The notes: generated from the sequence alone by a model not told the origin. 39,417 bases of DNA from Schlegelella_A sp038234975 (GCA_038234975.1 JBBSUK010000014.1:1-39417), one strand, 5' to 3'. Positions 1 through 12,402 are shown, counted from the first letter of the stretch. Numbers and translations are program-made.

Positions 1-469
1 CCTCGCGCGCGGCGAGCGAGGTCTGCATCACCTTGGTGGCGACGCGGCCGGCGAACTCGTCGGCGTAGAAGCTCATGCTCTGGCCGAGCATGTGGCGGTG
101 GAAGTTCCAGCGCAGCAGCATCGGCAGGTTGGCGGCGAGCGTCTGGTGCTTGATGAGTGTCTGCAGGCCGACGACGATCGGGCTCGCGAGCAGGATCGCG
201 GCGAGCACGATCAGCGCGCCGCGGCGCTCGGCCCACAGCATCGTCGGCTGCACTTGCGCCAGCCAGTCGACCACGCGCCCGAGCATCGCGAACAGCAGCG
301 CCTCGAACGCGCCGGTGATCGCGGTGCACAGCGTCATCCAGGCAAGCCACGGACGCGTGCCGCGGGTGCAGTCCCAGACGAAGGCGAAGAAGGTGGTCGG
401 CGGCGCCGACGGCTCGGCAGCGGGATACGGGTCGACCCGGTCCTCGAACCAGCGAAAGACGGCCTTCAC
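1..469 (-). CDS. ABC transporter, fused permease/ATP-binding type, N-terminal part (runs off the window)
   Basis: Only the first 156 codons are present; the gene continues past the left edge. The GTG start at 469 lies 22 bp downstream of the cysE stop, on the same strand. The product opens with KAVFRWFEDRVDPYP, then two strongly hydrophobic stretches (about residues 35-65 and 80-100) and a segment ending in MQTSLAARE. This matches the N-terminal transmembrane domain of MsbA-like exporters with the permease and ATPase in one chain. The ATPase half, with its Walker motifs, is not in view, so the substrate cannot be deduced and the exporter assignment rests on the transmembrane part only. Spacing suggests co-transcription behind trmJ and cysE. 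No good ribosome binding site precedes the GTG, so the start is likely but not certain. Confidence 0.8.
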   Translation of the reverse strand, partial: MKAVFRWFEDRVDPYPAAEPSAPPTTFFAFVWDCTRGTRPWLAWMTLCTAITGAFEALLFAMLGRVVDWLAQVQPTMLWAERRGALIVLAAILLASPIVVGLQTLIKHQTLAANLPMLLRWNFHRHMLGQSMSFYADEFAGRVATKVMQTSLAARE

Positions 470-491
470 CGGAACGCGCGACGGCGCCCCG

Positions 492-1271
492 TCACTTCAC
501 GAGACGGCTCAGGCGCGCGGCGTCGAACGACTCGGTGGTCTGCGCGCCGTCGGGCACGCAATCGCCGCCGGGCAGCTCGCGCGAGCGTGCCGACAGCTTC
601 TCGATCGCCTGCCAGAGCAGCGCGACCTGGTGCTCGTGGCCCGAGGCGTGGTCGATCAGGCCCTTCATCGCCTGTGAAATCGGGTCGTCGCCCTGCGTCA
701 CGCCGTAAGCCGAGAAGCCCATCTTCGCCGCGCTCGCTTCGCGAACCGCGTCGACTTCGGCCTCGATGATGCGGGCCGGGTTGCCGACCGCCGTCGCGCC
801 CGGCGGAACGGGCTTGACCACGACCGCGCTCGACCCGATGCGCGCGTCGTCGCCGACGGTGAAGCCGCCGAGCACCTGCGAATTGGCGCCGACGATGACG
901 TTGCGGCCGAGCGTCGGGTGGCGCTTGGCGCCGCGCGCGAGCGACGTGCCGCCGAGCGTCACACCCTGGTAGATCGTGCAGCCGTCGCCGACCTCGGCGG
1001 TTTCGCCGATGACCACGCCCATGCCGTGGTCGATGAACACGTGGCGGCCGAGCTTCGCGCCGGGATGAATCTCGATGCCAGTGAGGAAGCGTGCAACGTG
1101 CGAGACGTAGCGAGCGAGCCAGAACCAGCGCGCCCGCCAGCACCACGCGGCCCACCGGTGCAGGACGACCGCGTGCAGTCCGGGATAGCAGGTGAGCACC
1201 TCGAACGCCGACCGCGCGGCAGGGTCGCGCTCGCGGATGCAGGCGATGTCTTCGCGGAGCCGATGGAACAT
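492..1271 (-). CDS. cysE: Serine O-acetyltransferase
   Basis: 259-residue enzyme that transfers acetyl from acetyl-CoA to L-serine, giving O-acetylserine, the acceptor for sulfide in cysteine synthesis; cytoplasmic. The N-terminal helical part has the family stretch DPAARSAFEVLTCYPGLHA (residues 16-34). From about residue 66 come left-handed beta-helix hexapeptide repeats, with catalytic D81-H82 (in IDHGMGVVIGETA), the glycine-rich VTLGGT loop (104-109) and H119 in KRHP. The length and the IEIHPGAKLG segment resemble the short EpsC/Bacillus-type enzymes rather than the 273-residue E. coli form. The start lies 9 bp after the trmJ stop, so both are probably on one transcript. The last 70 residues are poorly conserved, as is usual in this family. 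Confidence 0.96.
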   Translation of the reverse strand: MFHRLREDIACIRERDPAARSAFEVLTCYPGLHAVVLHRWAAWCWRARWFWLARYVSHVARFLTGIEIHPGAKLGRHVFIDHGMGVVIGETAEVGDGCTIYQGVTLGGTSLARGAKRHPTLGRNVIVGANSQVLGGFTVGDDARIGSSAVVVKPVPPGATAVGNPARIIEAEVDAVREASAAKMGFSAYGVTQGDDPISQAMKGLIDHASGHEHQVALLWQAIEKLSARSRELPGGDCVPDGAQTTESFDAARLSRLVK

Positions 1272-1280
1272 CGCCCGAGT

Positions 1281-2030
1281 TTATCGAGAGCGATCGATCA
1301 CCGCTCGCGCGATGCCGCGCAGGATGTGCACCTCCTCGACGGTGAGCGCGGCGCGGTTGGCGAGGCGATGCAGTCGGGGCACGAGCTTGCGCGGCGCGGC
1401 AGGATCGAGGAAGCCGACCGCCTCCAGCGCGTCTTTCCAGTGCGCGATGAGGCTCGACACGGCGACGGCGTCGGCGAGCCGCGCGTCGTTGGTCGCGCGA
1501 GTCGCCACGGGCGGCGGCGCGGCGAAGCCGCCGATGGCCTGTCGCCATTCGTAGGCGATCAGCTGTATGGCCTGCGCCAGGTTGAGCGAGCCGTAGGCCG
1601 GGTCGGTCGCAATCGTGAGACAGGCGTGGCAGGCGTAGACGTCGTCGTTCGACAGGCCGAAGCGCTCGGAGCCGAAGACGAAGGCGACGCGGTGCGGCCC
1701 GCTCGCCAGCGCCGCGAAAGCGTCGCGCGGCGCGTGGTTCGGCGGGCCGAAGTCGCGCGGCGTCATCGCCGTCGCGCCGGCCCAGGTGACGCCTTCGAGC
1801 GCCTCGGCCAGCGTGTCGACGACGCGCGCACCCTCCAGCACGTCGAGCGCACCGCTGGCCAGCGCGATCGCCTCGGCCTTGCGGGCGACGTCGCGGTGCC
1901 GCGGCGCGACGAGCACCAGGTCGGCGAACCCCATCACCTTCAATGCCCGCGCAGCCGAGCCGACGTTGCCGGCATGGCTGGTGCCGACGAGGACGAAGCG
2001 CGGGCCGCTGCGCGGGGGACGGATCGACAT
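1281..2030 (-). CDS. trmJ: tRNA (cytidine/uridine-2'-O-)-methyltransferase TrmJ
   Basis: 249-residue SPOUT-class methyltransferase that uses S-adenosylmethionine to 2'-O-methylate position 32 of tRNA anticodon loops. Visible signatures are FVLVGTSHAGNVGSAARALK (substrate-binding Asn in GNVGSAAR), FVFGSERFGLSN in the middle, and SLNLAQAIQLIAYEW, the knot-forming SAM site. The C-terminal tail with TVEEVHILRGI is the TrmJ-specific helical extension. I take the ATG at 2030 (product begins MSIRPPRSG). An in-frame extension to 2387 runs antisense through suhB and is rejected. The gene is divergent from suhB across 60 bp and heads a minus-strand group with cysE. Confidence 0.95.
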   Translation of the reverse strand: MSIRPPRSGPRFVLVGTSHAGNVGSAARALKVMGFADLVLVAPRHRDVARKAEAIALASGALDVLEGARVVDTLAEALEGVTWAGATAMTPRDFGPPNHAPRDAFAALASGPHRVAFVFGSERFGLSNDDVYACHACLTIATDPAYGSLNLAQAIQLIAYEWRQAIGGFAAPPPVATRATNDARLADAVAVSSLIAHWKDALEAVGFLDPAAPRKLVPRLHRLANRAALTVEEVHILRGIARAVIDRSR

Positions 2031-2090
2031 GCTCTCGTAAAATTCTCGACGATCGCGGGCCTTCCGGCGCCGTGCTTTCCCAGGCACCCC
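2031..2090. promoter_or_regulatory. Divergent trmJ/suhB intergenic region with an AT-rich core
   Basis: This 60-bp spacer separates the 5' ends of trmJ and suhB and must hold or border the promoters for both. The only AT-rich island is TAAAATT at 2038-2044, which could serve as a -10 element toward suhB. No convincing -35 box sits 16-18 bp upstream of it, so the promoter call is tentative. Confidence 0.3.
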
Positions 2091-2909
2091 ATGTCGCAAG
2101 CGCTCCACCCCATGCTCAACATCGCCATCAAGGCGGCACGCGCCGGCGGGGCGATCATCAACCGGGCCGCGCTCGACATCGAGCGGCTGCAGGTCGGCGT
2201 CAAGGGGCCGAACGACTTCGTCACCGAGGTCGACCGCGCTTCGGAAGCGGCGATCATCGACCTGCTGCTCGGCGCCTACCCGGGGCACGGCATCCTCGCC
2301 GAGGAGTCGGGGTCGGCGCGCGGAGCGAAGGACAGCGAGTTCGTCTGGATCATCGACCCGCTCGACGGCACGACGAACTTCATCCACGGGCTGCCGACGT
2401 ATGCGGTCTCGATCGCGCTCGCGTTTCGCGATCAGGTCCAGCAGGCGGTCGTCTACGACCCGGCGCGCAACGACCTGTTCTTCGCGTCGCGTGGCCGCGG
2501 CGCGTTCCTCAACGACCGGCGACTGCGCGTCTCCAAGCGCACCCGCATGGCCGAATCGCTGATCGGCACCGGATTCCCGTTTCGGCAGGGCGACGACTTC
2601 GGACGCTGCATGAAGATCCTCGAGGCGGTGATGCGGTCGAGCGCGGGCGTGCGCCGGCCCGGTGCCGCGGCGCTCGACCTGTGCTACGTGGCAGCCGGCT
2701 GGTACGACGGCTTCTTCGAGACCGGCCTGTCGCCCTGGGACGTCGCCGCCGGATCACTGCTCGTGAGCGAGGCCGGCGGGCTGGTCGGCAACTTCACCGG
2801 CGAGGCCGATTTCCTGCACCGCCGCGAGGTCGTTGCCGGCAGCCCGAAGATCTACGGACAGCTCGTAACGATGCTGGCGCCGTACACCTCGGTCGGCGAG
2901 ACGGCCTGA
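2091..2909 (+). CDS. suhB: Inositol-1-monophosphatase family protein
   Basis: 272-residue member of the Mg-dependent, lithium-sensitive inositol monophosphatase family. In proteobacteria SuhB hydrolyses inositol phosphates and also associates with transcription antitermination complexes. Metal-site motifs are intact: EVDRASE (46-52), EE at 71-72, WIIDPLDGTTNF (86-97, with D89 and D92) and SPWDVAAGSLLVSEAGG near residue 215. The HPMLNIAIKAARAGG opening is the usual SuhB N-terminus. I choose ATG 2091; an internal ATG at 2112 is the alternative. The gene is divergent from trmJ and ends 36 bp before the convergent DUF3892 gene. Confidence 0.95.
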   Translation: MSQALHPMLNIAIKAARAGGAIINRAALDIERLQVGVKGPNDFVTEVDRASEAAIIDLLLGAYPGHGILAEESGSARGAKDSEFVWIIDPLDGTTNFIHGLPTYAVSIALAFRDQVQQAVVYDPARNDLFFASRGRGAFLNDRRLRVSKRTRMAESLIGTGFPFRQGDDFGRCMKILEAVMRSSAGVRRPGAAALDLCYVAAGWYDGFFETGLSPWDVAAGSLLVSEAGGLVGNFTGEADFLHRREVVAGSPKIYGQLVTMLAPYTSVGETA

Positions 2910-2944
2910 AGGGGATCGGGGTGCAGACGACGCGAGGCGGCGAT

Positions 2945-3367
2945 TCAAGCCGCGTGCGTCGGACCCGCGGACGCGCGATCGGCCACGGCCCCGCTGCCGG
3001 CCGCGAGCGGCATCGCCATGCTCTCGCCGGCCGCGCGGAGCTGCTCGCTGCGCCGCCCGCGGTTCGGGCTGGGCAGTTTCGGAAGGCCGAGCAGCGGATC
3101 GGACGCACGTGCGTTCGCCTCGGAGGCCAGGTGCGCCGTGACGACACGCCGCAGCAGCCGGTCGATCGGCCCGGGGCCGCGCGAAGGAACCACGCGTACC
3201 GGGATGCGACCCGCGGGCACGACGGTGTAGTAGCTGCAGCGCCGCTTCCAAATGTCTTCGACGACGTGGCGCGCCGGCATCATTCCGGCGGCTGTCCAGA
3301 CGTGCGTGATGTGCTCGACGTCGTGGCCGCCGAGCAGGGAGACGGCGATGATGCGAACTTCCGTCAT
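2945..3367 (-). CDS. DUF3892 domain protein
   Basis: 140 residues, convergent with suhB. The first 70 residues (MTEVRIIAVSL through VEHITHVW, a middle YYTVVP, then IPVRVVP) look like the small DUF3892 fold, a short beta-rich domain of unknown function. The remaining half is a low-complexity tail rich in Ala, Arg, Ser and Gly, probably disordered. The start at 3367 is preceded by GGAGG four bases upstream, a good ribosome binding site that favours it over an upstream in-frame start at 3484. It is divergent from mutS over 131 bp, so the two may share a control region. I infer no function beyond the domain. Confidence 0.7.
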   Translation of the reverse strand: MTEVRIIAVSLLGGHDVEHITHVWTAAGMMPARHVVEDIWKRRCSYYTVVPAGRIPVRVVPSRGPGPIDRLLRRVVTAHLASEANARASDPLLGLPKLPSPNRGRRSEQLRAAGESMAMPLAAGSGAVADRASAGPTHAA

Positions 3368-3498
3368 GCGGCCTCCGGTGCCCTCGATGCAGGTGCGCGA
3401 GTCTGGCATCGCATCGGTGCACCGCGCGAGCGACGCGACCCGACAAAAGTCACACCTCGTTACGCGAGCCGACTGACGGCGCACCGGAACCCGCCCCC

Positions 3499-6084
<2,586 letters not shown>

Positions 6085-6094
6085 ACCCCACCCC

Positions 6095-6922
6095 ATGACC
6101 TACTGCGTCGGCGTCAAGCTCGAAGCGGGCCTCGTGTTCCTGTCCGACTCGCGGACCAACGCCGGGCTCGACCAGATCGGAACCTTCCGCAAGATGATGG
6201 TCTACGAGCGCGCCGGCGACCGCTTCATGGTCATGCTCTCGGCCGGCAACCTGTCGATCTCGCAGCAGGTGCGCGAGATCCTGCAGAGCGAGCGCCTCGA
6301 GGAGGAAGACCAGCCGCCCGTGACGATCTGGAACGCGAAGAGCATGTTCGACGCGGCGCGCGTCCTCGGCTCGGCGATCCGGCGCATCCACGACCACGAG
6401 GCGTCGTCGCTCAAGCGCGCCGGCATCGACTTCAACGCCTCGATGATCTTCGGCGGGCAGATCGCCGGCGAGGCGATGCGCCTGTTCCTCGTCTACTCGG
6501 CCGGCAACGTCATCGAGGCGACGCGCGAGACGTGCTTCTTCCAGATCGGCGAGTCGAAGTACGGCAAGCCCGTGCTCGACCGCATGCTGCGGCCGGAAAC
6601 GCCGCTCGACGAGGCCGCCAAGTGCGCGCTCGTGTCGATGGACTCGACGCTGAAGTCCAACCTCTCGGTCGGCCTGCCGCTCGACCTCGTTGTGTACGCC
6701 GAAGGCGAGTTCCGCAGCGACAAGGTCGTCTGCATCGACGACCGCAATCCCTACTTCCAGATGATCCATGGCTCGTGGGGCCAGAAGCTGCGCGAAGCGT
6801 TCGAGTCGATCGAGGATCCGCAGTGGAACGGCGACGGTTCGAGCAGCGCTCCGCTGATCGCGCCGACGCTGCGCTATCAGCCGATGAAGAAGATCACGGA
6901 GCCCGGCGAGAAGCTCGGCTGA
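6095..6922 (+). CDS. Anbu, proteasome-type N-terminal-nucleophile protease
   Basis: 275 residues of the bacterial 'ancestral beta subunit' family (COG3484), related to HslV and proteasome beta subunits. Removal of Met1 would expose Thr2 of MTYCVG as the N-terminal nucleophile. D18 in LSDSRTNAG and K33 in TFRKM fit the Thr/Asp/Lys proteasomal active site. The mid-region FGGQIAGEAMRLFLVYSAGN is typical of Anbu. Published work describes Anbu assemblies as open helical rings; the physiological substrate is unclear to my knowledge. The gene sits 10 bp behind mutS, an unusual place: Anbu genes normally adjoin transglutaminase, ATP-grasp and alpha-E genes, and those occur here at 33397-39417. No clear ribosome binding site is visible, so translation may depend on mutS. 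Confidence 0.93.
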   Translation: MTYCVGVKLEAGLVFLSDSRTNAGLDQIGTFRKMMVYERAGDRFMVMLSAGNLSISQQVREILQSERLEEEDQPPVTIWNAKSMFDAARVLGSAIRRIHDHEASSLKRAGIDFNASMIFGGQIAGEAMRLFLVYSAGNVIEATRETCFFQIGESKYGKPVLDRMLRPETPLDEAAKCALVSMDSTLKSNLSVGLPLDLVVYAEGEFRSDKVVCIDDRNPYFQMIHGSWGQKLREAFESIEDPQWNGDGSSSAPLIAPTLRYQPMKKITEPGEKLG

Positions 6923-6959
6923 ACGAGCCGTCGCGGCGCTCGGCCGACGGGCCCGCCGG

Positions 6960-6965
6960 TATACT
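6960..6965 (+). promoter_or_regulatory. Possible -10 element upstream of pyrG
   Basis: TATACT lies in the 106-bp gap between the Anbu stop (6922) and the pyrG start (7029). It matches the sigma-70 -10 consensus at five of six positions. No recognisable -35 hexamer occurs 16-18 bp upstream, so this is a suggestion only. It would make pyrG-kdsA-eno-ftsB its own transcription unit. Confidence 0.3.
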
Positions 6966-7028
6966 CGCGCTTTCCCACCACGGCCTTCGCGTGCAAGCCG
7001 CCAACGACTGCCCGAAGCGCCGATCTTG

Positions 7029-8677
<1,649 letters not shown>

Positions 8678-8681
<4 letters not shown>

Positions 8682-9535
8682 AGCTCTGCGGTTTCGAAGC
8701 CGGGCTCGAGCACCCGCTGTTCCTGTTCGCCGGCCCGTGTGTCGTCGAGTCGGAGCAGTTGCAACTCGACGTCGCCGGACAGCTCAAGGAAATCTGCGCT
8801 CCGCTCGGCGTGCCGTTCGTCTTCAAGTCGAGCTACGACAAGGCGAATCGATCGAGCGGCACGTCGTTTCGCGGCCCGGGCATGCACAAGGGACTCGAGA
8901 TCCTCGCCAAGGTGAAGAGAGAGATCGGCGTGCCGGTGATCACCGATGTGCACCGCGAAGACGAGATCGCCGCGGCGGCCGAGGTCGTCGACGTGCTGCA
9001 GACGCCGGCGTTCCTGTGCCGGCAGACCGACTTCATCCGCGCGGTGGCGCAAAGCGGCAGGCCCGTCAACATCAAGAAGGGCCAGTTTCTCGCGCCCCAC
9101 GACATGATCAACGTGATCGACAAGGCGCGCGCCGCGGCGAAGGAGAAGGGCCTGACGGAAGACCGGTTCCTCGCCTGCGAACGGGGCGTGAGCTTCGGCT
9201 ACAACAACCTCGTCTCCGACATGCGGTCGCTGGCGATCATGCGCGAGACCCACGCGCCGGTTGTCTTCGACGCGACGCACTCGGTGCAGCTTCCCGGCGG
9301 CCAGGGCACGTCGTCCGGCGGGCAGCGCGAGTTCGTTCCGGTGCTGGCGCGCGCGGCGGTCGCGGTCGGCATCGCGGGCCTCTTCATGGAGACGCACCCC
9401 GATCCCGCCAAGGCGCTGTCCGACGGGCCGAACGCGGTGCCGCTCAAGCACATGAAGGCGCTGCTCGAGCAACTCGTCGAGCTCGACCGCGCCGTCAAGT
9501 CGCGGCCTTTCCTCGAGGCCGACTTCGCGCCTTGA
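8678..9535 (+). CDS. kdsA: 3-deoxy-8-phosphooctulonate synthase (KDO-8-phosphate synthase)
   Basis: 285-residue TIM-barrel aldolase that condenses phosphoenolpyruvate with arabinose 5-phosphate, the first committed step to KDO of the lipopolysaccharide core; it therefore indicates a Gram-negative cell. Family motifs are FAGPCVVES near the N-terminus, FKSSYDKANRSS (phosphate binding), ITDVHRED, KKGQFLAPHDM, FDATHSVQLPGGQG and METHPDP. I see no obvious loss of active-site residues. The ATG at 8678 overlaps the pyrG stop. The order pyrG-kdsA-eno is the conserved betaproteobacterial arrangement. Confidence 0.98.
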
Positions 9536-9578
9536 GCCGCGACGCGCCCGATTCCCCTTTCCTTTCGTCTGGAGTGAC

Positions 9579-10865
9579 ATGAGCGCCATCGTCGACATCG
9601 TCGGCCGAGAAATCCTGGACAGCCGCGGCAATCCCACGGTCGAATGCGACGTGCTGCTCGAGTCGGGAACGATGGGCCGCGCAGCGGTCCCGTCGGGCGC
9701 TTCGACCGGCTCGCGCGAGGCCATCGAGCTGCGCGACGGCGACACCCAGCGCTACGGCGGCAAGGGCGTGCTGCGCGCCGTCGAGTACGTCAACACCGAG
9801 ATCAGCGAAGCCGTGCTCGGGCTCGACTCGACCGAGCAGGCCTTTCTCGACAAGACCCTGATCGACCTCGACGGCACAGACAACAAGAAGCGCCTGGGCG
9901 CCAACGCGACGCTCGCCGTCAGCATGGCGGTGGCGCGCGCCGCGGCCGAGGAAACGGGGCTGCCTCTCTACCGCTACTTCGGCGGCACGAACGCATCGAC
10001 CCTGCCGGTGCCGATGATGAACGTCGTCAACGGTGGCGCGCACGCCAACAACAATCTCGACCTGCAGGAGTTCATGATCATCCCGGTCGGCGCGCCGTCG
10101 TTCCGGGAAGCGCTGCGCTACGGCGCCGAGACCTTCCACGCGCTGAAGAAGATCATCGACGGCCGCGGCATGAGCACGGCGGTGGGCGACGAAGGCGGCT
10201 TCGCCCCGAGCGTGGCCAGCCACGAGGCTGCGATCCAGATGATCCTCGAGGCGATCGAGGCCGCCGGCTACCAGGCCGGCACGCAGATCGCGATCGGCCT
10301 CGACTGCGCCGCCAGCGAGTTCCACAAGGAAGGCCAGTACCGGCTCGACGGCGAAGGGCTCACGCTCTCGCCCTCGGAGTGGATCGACATGCTCGCCGGC
10401 TGGTGCGAGAAGTACCCGATCGTCTCGATCGAGGACGGCATGGGCGAGCAGGACTGGGACGGCTGGAAGGCGCTGACGGACCGGTTGGGCGAGAAGGTCC
10501 AGCTGGTCGGCGACGACCTGTTCGTGACCAACACGAAGATCCTCGCCGACGGCATCGCCAGGGGCGTCGCCAACTCCATCCTCATCAAGATCAACCAGAT
10601 CGGCACGCTCACCGAAACCTTCGCAGCGGTCGAGATGGCCAAGCGCGCCGGCTGGACTTCGGTCATCAGCCACCGCTCGGGCGAAACCGAAGACGCGACC
10701 ATCGCCGACATCGCGGTGGGCACCAACGCCGGCCAGATCAAGACCGGGTCGCTCAGCCGCTCCGACCGCACCGCCAAGTACAACCAGCTGCTGCGGATCG
10801 AGGAAGACCTGGGCGAGATCGCCTGCTACCCGGGCCGCAGCGCCTTCCGCCGGATGGCGGGCTGA
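9579..10865 (+). CDS. eno: Enolase
   Basis: 428-residue glycolytic enzyme interconverting 2-phosphoglycerate and phosphoenolpyruvate. It opens with IVDIVGREILDSRGNPTVE and carries SGASTGSREA, GGAHANNNLDLQEFM, VGDEGGFAPS, SIEDGMGEQDWDGW and VGDDLFVTN (Mg ligands), ending with the SHRSGETEDATIAD block. Full length and intact. GGAG just upstream of the ATG at 9579 is a fair ribosome binding site. It begins 43 bp after kdsA, and ftsB follows 18 bp after its stop. Confidence 0.98.
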   Translation: MSAIVDIVGREILDSRGNPTVECDVLLESGTMGRAAVPSGASTGSREAIELRDGDTQRYGGKGVLRAVEYVNTEISEAVLGLDSTEQAFLDKTLIDLDGTDNKKRLGANATLAVSMAVARAAAEETGLPLYRYFGGTNASTLPVPMMNVVNGGAHANNNLDLQEFMIIPVGAPSFREALRYGAETFHALKKIIDGRGMSTAVGDEGGFAPSVASHEAAIQMILEAIEAAGYQAGTQIAIGLDCAASEFHKEGQYRLDGEGLTLSPSEWIDMLAGWCEKYPIVSIEDGMGEQDWDGWKALTDRLGEKVQLVGDDLFVTNTKILADGIARGVANSILIKINQIGTLTETFAAVEMAKRAGWTSVISHRSGETEDATIADIAVGTNAGQIKTGSLSRSDRTAKYNQLLRIEEDLGEIACYPGRSAFRRMAG

Positions 10866-10883
10866 GCAGCCGACGCGAACGAC

Positions 10884-11171
10884 GTGCGCTTCGTCACCGC
10901 TGCCCTCGTCGTGCTGCTCGCGCTCGTGCACGCCGAGCTCTGGTTCGGCAAGGGCGGCGTCGCGAAGATGACGGAGCTGCGTGCGAAGCTCGACCGCCAG
11001 GAAGCGGTCAACGACGCCGCCCGCCGGCGCAACGCGCAGCTCGCGGCCGAGGTCGGCGACCTGAAGGAAGGCCTGGAGATGGTCGAGGAAAAAGCGCGTT
11101 CGGAGCTCGGCATGATCAGGCCCGACGAGATCTTCGTCCAGCTGACGACGCCTCCGGCAGCGGCCCGCTGA
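10884..11171 (+). CDS. ftsB: Cell division protein FtsB
   Basis: 95-residue bitopic membrane protein of the FtsQ-FtsL-FtsB divisome complex. It has one N-terminal transmembrane helix (about residues 3-20, VTAALVVLLALVHAELWFG), then a coiled coil with LRAKLDRQEAVNDAARRRN and the FtsB-typical ending EEKARSELGMIRPDEIFVQL. The start is GTG at 10884. It follows eno by 18 bp in the same direction, as in most proteobacteria, and pnuC begins 21 bp after its stop. Assignment rests on topology, the ELGMI..DE motif and position behind eno. Confidence 0.93.
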   Translation: MRFVTAALVVLLALVHAELWFGKGGVAKMTELRAKLDRQEAVNDAARRRNAQLAAEVGDLKEGLEMVEEKARSELGMIRPDEIFVQLTTPPAAAR

Positions 11172-11192
11172 CCGGCGCTGTCCCTGCAATCC

Positions 11193-11816
11193 GTGGCAGC
11201 GCTGCAGCCGCTGTTCGCGACCGCGTTCCTCGCCTGGGGAGCACCGGTCACCTGGCTCGAGATCGTCGCGTTCGTCATCGCGATCGCGATGGTGGTGTGC
11301 AACATGCGCGTCAACGTCGTCGCCTGGCCGCTGGCAATCGCGAGCTCGCTGCTCTACGGCCTGCTGTTCCGGAACAGCCGCCTGTACGGCGACGCGGCGC
11401 TGCAGGTGTTCTTCGTCGCGGTCGCGGCCTGGGGCTGGTGGCAGTGGTCGCGCGGCACCGACGATCGCGGCCACGCACTCGTCGTGCGCACGCTGTCGTG
11501 GCGCGGTCGGGCCGGCGCGCTGCTCGCGTTCGCACTGGCGTGGCCGGCGATCGGCCTCTTCCTCGCGACCGCCACCGACACCGACGTGCCGTGGTGGGAT
11601 GCCTTCCCGACCGCCGGGAGCATCGTCGGCCAGTGGCTGCTCGGCCGCAAGTACGTCGAGAACTGGCCGACGTGGCTGGTCGTCAACGTCGTCGCCACGG
11701 CGCTCTTCGCCTACAAGGGGCTGTGGCTCACGGTGCTGCTCTACGCGCTGTTCGCGGCGATGTCGGTGTTCGGCTGGCGGGCCTGGCTGGCCTTGCGCGG
11801 GCGGACGGCGGCGTGA
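11193..11816 (+). CDS. pnuC: PnuC-family nicotinamide riboside transporter
   Basis: 207-residue membrane protein with about six to seven transmembrane helices. The PnuC signature features are present: an N-terminal hydrophobic block with NMRVNVVAWPLAI, a tryptophan-rich helix (AAWGWWQW), and the C-terminal WPTWLVVNVVATALFAYKGL motif, whose Trp and Asn contact substrate in characterised PnuC proteins. Family members import nicotinamide riboside by facilitated diffusion, driven by phosphorylation inside the cell. The next gene, four bases downstream, encodes the matching kinase, which supports that substrate over thiamine or riboflavin. The start is GTG at 11193. The 21-bp gap after ftsB leaves no room for the NAD-type riboswitch known upstream of some pnuC genes. 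Confidence 0.9.
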   Translation: MAALQPLFATAFLAWGAPVTWLEIVAFVIAIAMVVCNMRVNVVAWPLAIASSLLYGLLFRNSRLYGDAALQVFFVAVAAWGWWQWSRGTDDRGHALVVRTLSWRGRAGALLAFALAWPAIGLFLATATDTDVPWWDAFPTAGSIVGQWLLGRKYVENWPTWLVVNVVATALFAYKGLWLTVLLYALFAAMSVFGWRAWLALRGRTAA

Positions 11817-11820
11817 CGGC

Positions 11821-12402
11821 GTGACCCCGTTGCCCGAGCGCGCCTTCGTCGTGGCGCTGGTCGGCGCCGAGAGCACCGGCAAGACGACGCTGGCCCGCGC
11901 CATCGGTCGGCGCCTCGCGTCGCGCGGTCTGCGCGTGTCGGTGATCGACGAGGTGCTGCGCGAATTCTGCGACGCGCACGGCCGCACGCCCCGGATCGAA
12001 GAGCAAGCCGGCATCGCCGGCGAGCAGACACGTCGCATCGACGACGCGGCGGCGCAGGTCGAGACGACCGACGTCGTCGTCGCCGACACGACCGCGCTCA
12101 TGATCGCCGTCTACAGCGAGCTCGTCTTCGCCGACCGTTCGCTGTACGCGTCGGCACTCGCCGCGCAACACCGGGTCGACCTGACGCTCGTCACCGCGAA
12201 CGACCTGCCGTGGCAGGCCGACGGCCTGCAGCGCGACGGTCCGCACGTCCGCGAGCCCGTCGCAACGCTGCTGGAGGCCGCGCTCGACACCGCCGGCATC
12301 GCCTGGTCAGAGGTCGGCGGAATGGCGCAGGCGCGCGTCGACGCGGCGCTCGCGGCGGTCGACGAGGCGCGGGACGCGCGCAGGAGTTCGCATCCTTCGT
12401 GA
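11821..12402 (+). CDS. NadR-type nicotinamide riboside kinase (P-loop ATPase)
   Basis: 193-residue P-loop protein of the AAA_28/NadR C-terminal family, expected to phosphorylate nicotinamide riboside to NMN for NAD synthesis. Walker A is GAESTGKTT (residues 15-23). VIDEVLREFCDAHGRTP and the EEQAGIAGEQTRR helix follow, then VVVADTT as the Walker B-like strand; NDLPWQADGLQRDGP matches the lid region of NadR kinases. It has neither the DNA-binding nor the adenylyltransferase domain of full-length NadR. The GTG start lies four bases after the pnuC stop, so importer and kinase are co-expressed and the kinase would trap imported riboside. Confidence 0.87.
   Translation: MTPLPERAFVVALVGAESTGKTTLARAIGRRLASRGLRVSVIDEVLREFCDAHGRTPRIEEQAGIAGEQTRRIDDAAAQVETTDVVVADTTALMIAVYSELVFADRSLYASALAAQHRVDLTLVTANDLPWQADGLQRDGPHVREPVATLLEAALDTAGIAWSEVGGMAQARVDAALAAVDEARDARRSSHPS

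Noticed and set aside
2031..2387. Upstream extension of trmJ to 2387
   Set aside because: It runs antisense through suhB, and the added residues have no relation to TrmJ.
918..2909. Upstream extension of suhB to 918
   Set aside because: The extra 391 residues are antisense to trmJ and cysE; suhB family members start near 2091.
11172..11192. NAD-type riboswitch upstream of pnuC
   Set aside because: Only 21 bp separate ftsB and pnuC, too short for any known riboswitch aptamer.
9495..12101. An 868-codon antisense frame spanning eno, ftsB and pnuC
   Set aside because: It crosses three well-supported sense genes and shows only biased composition.
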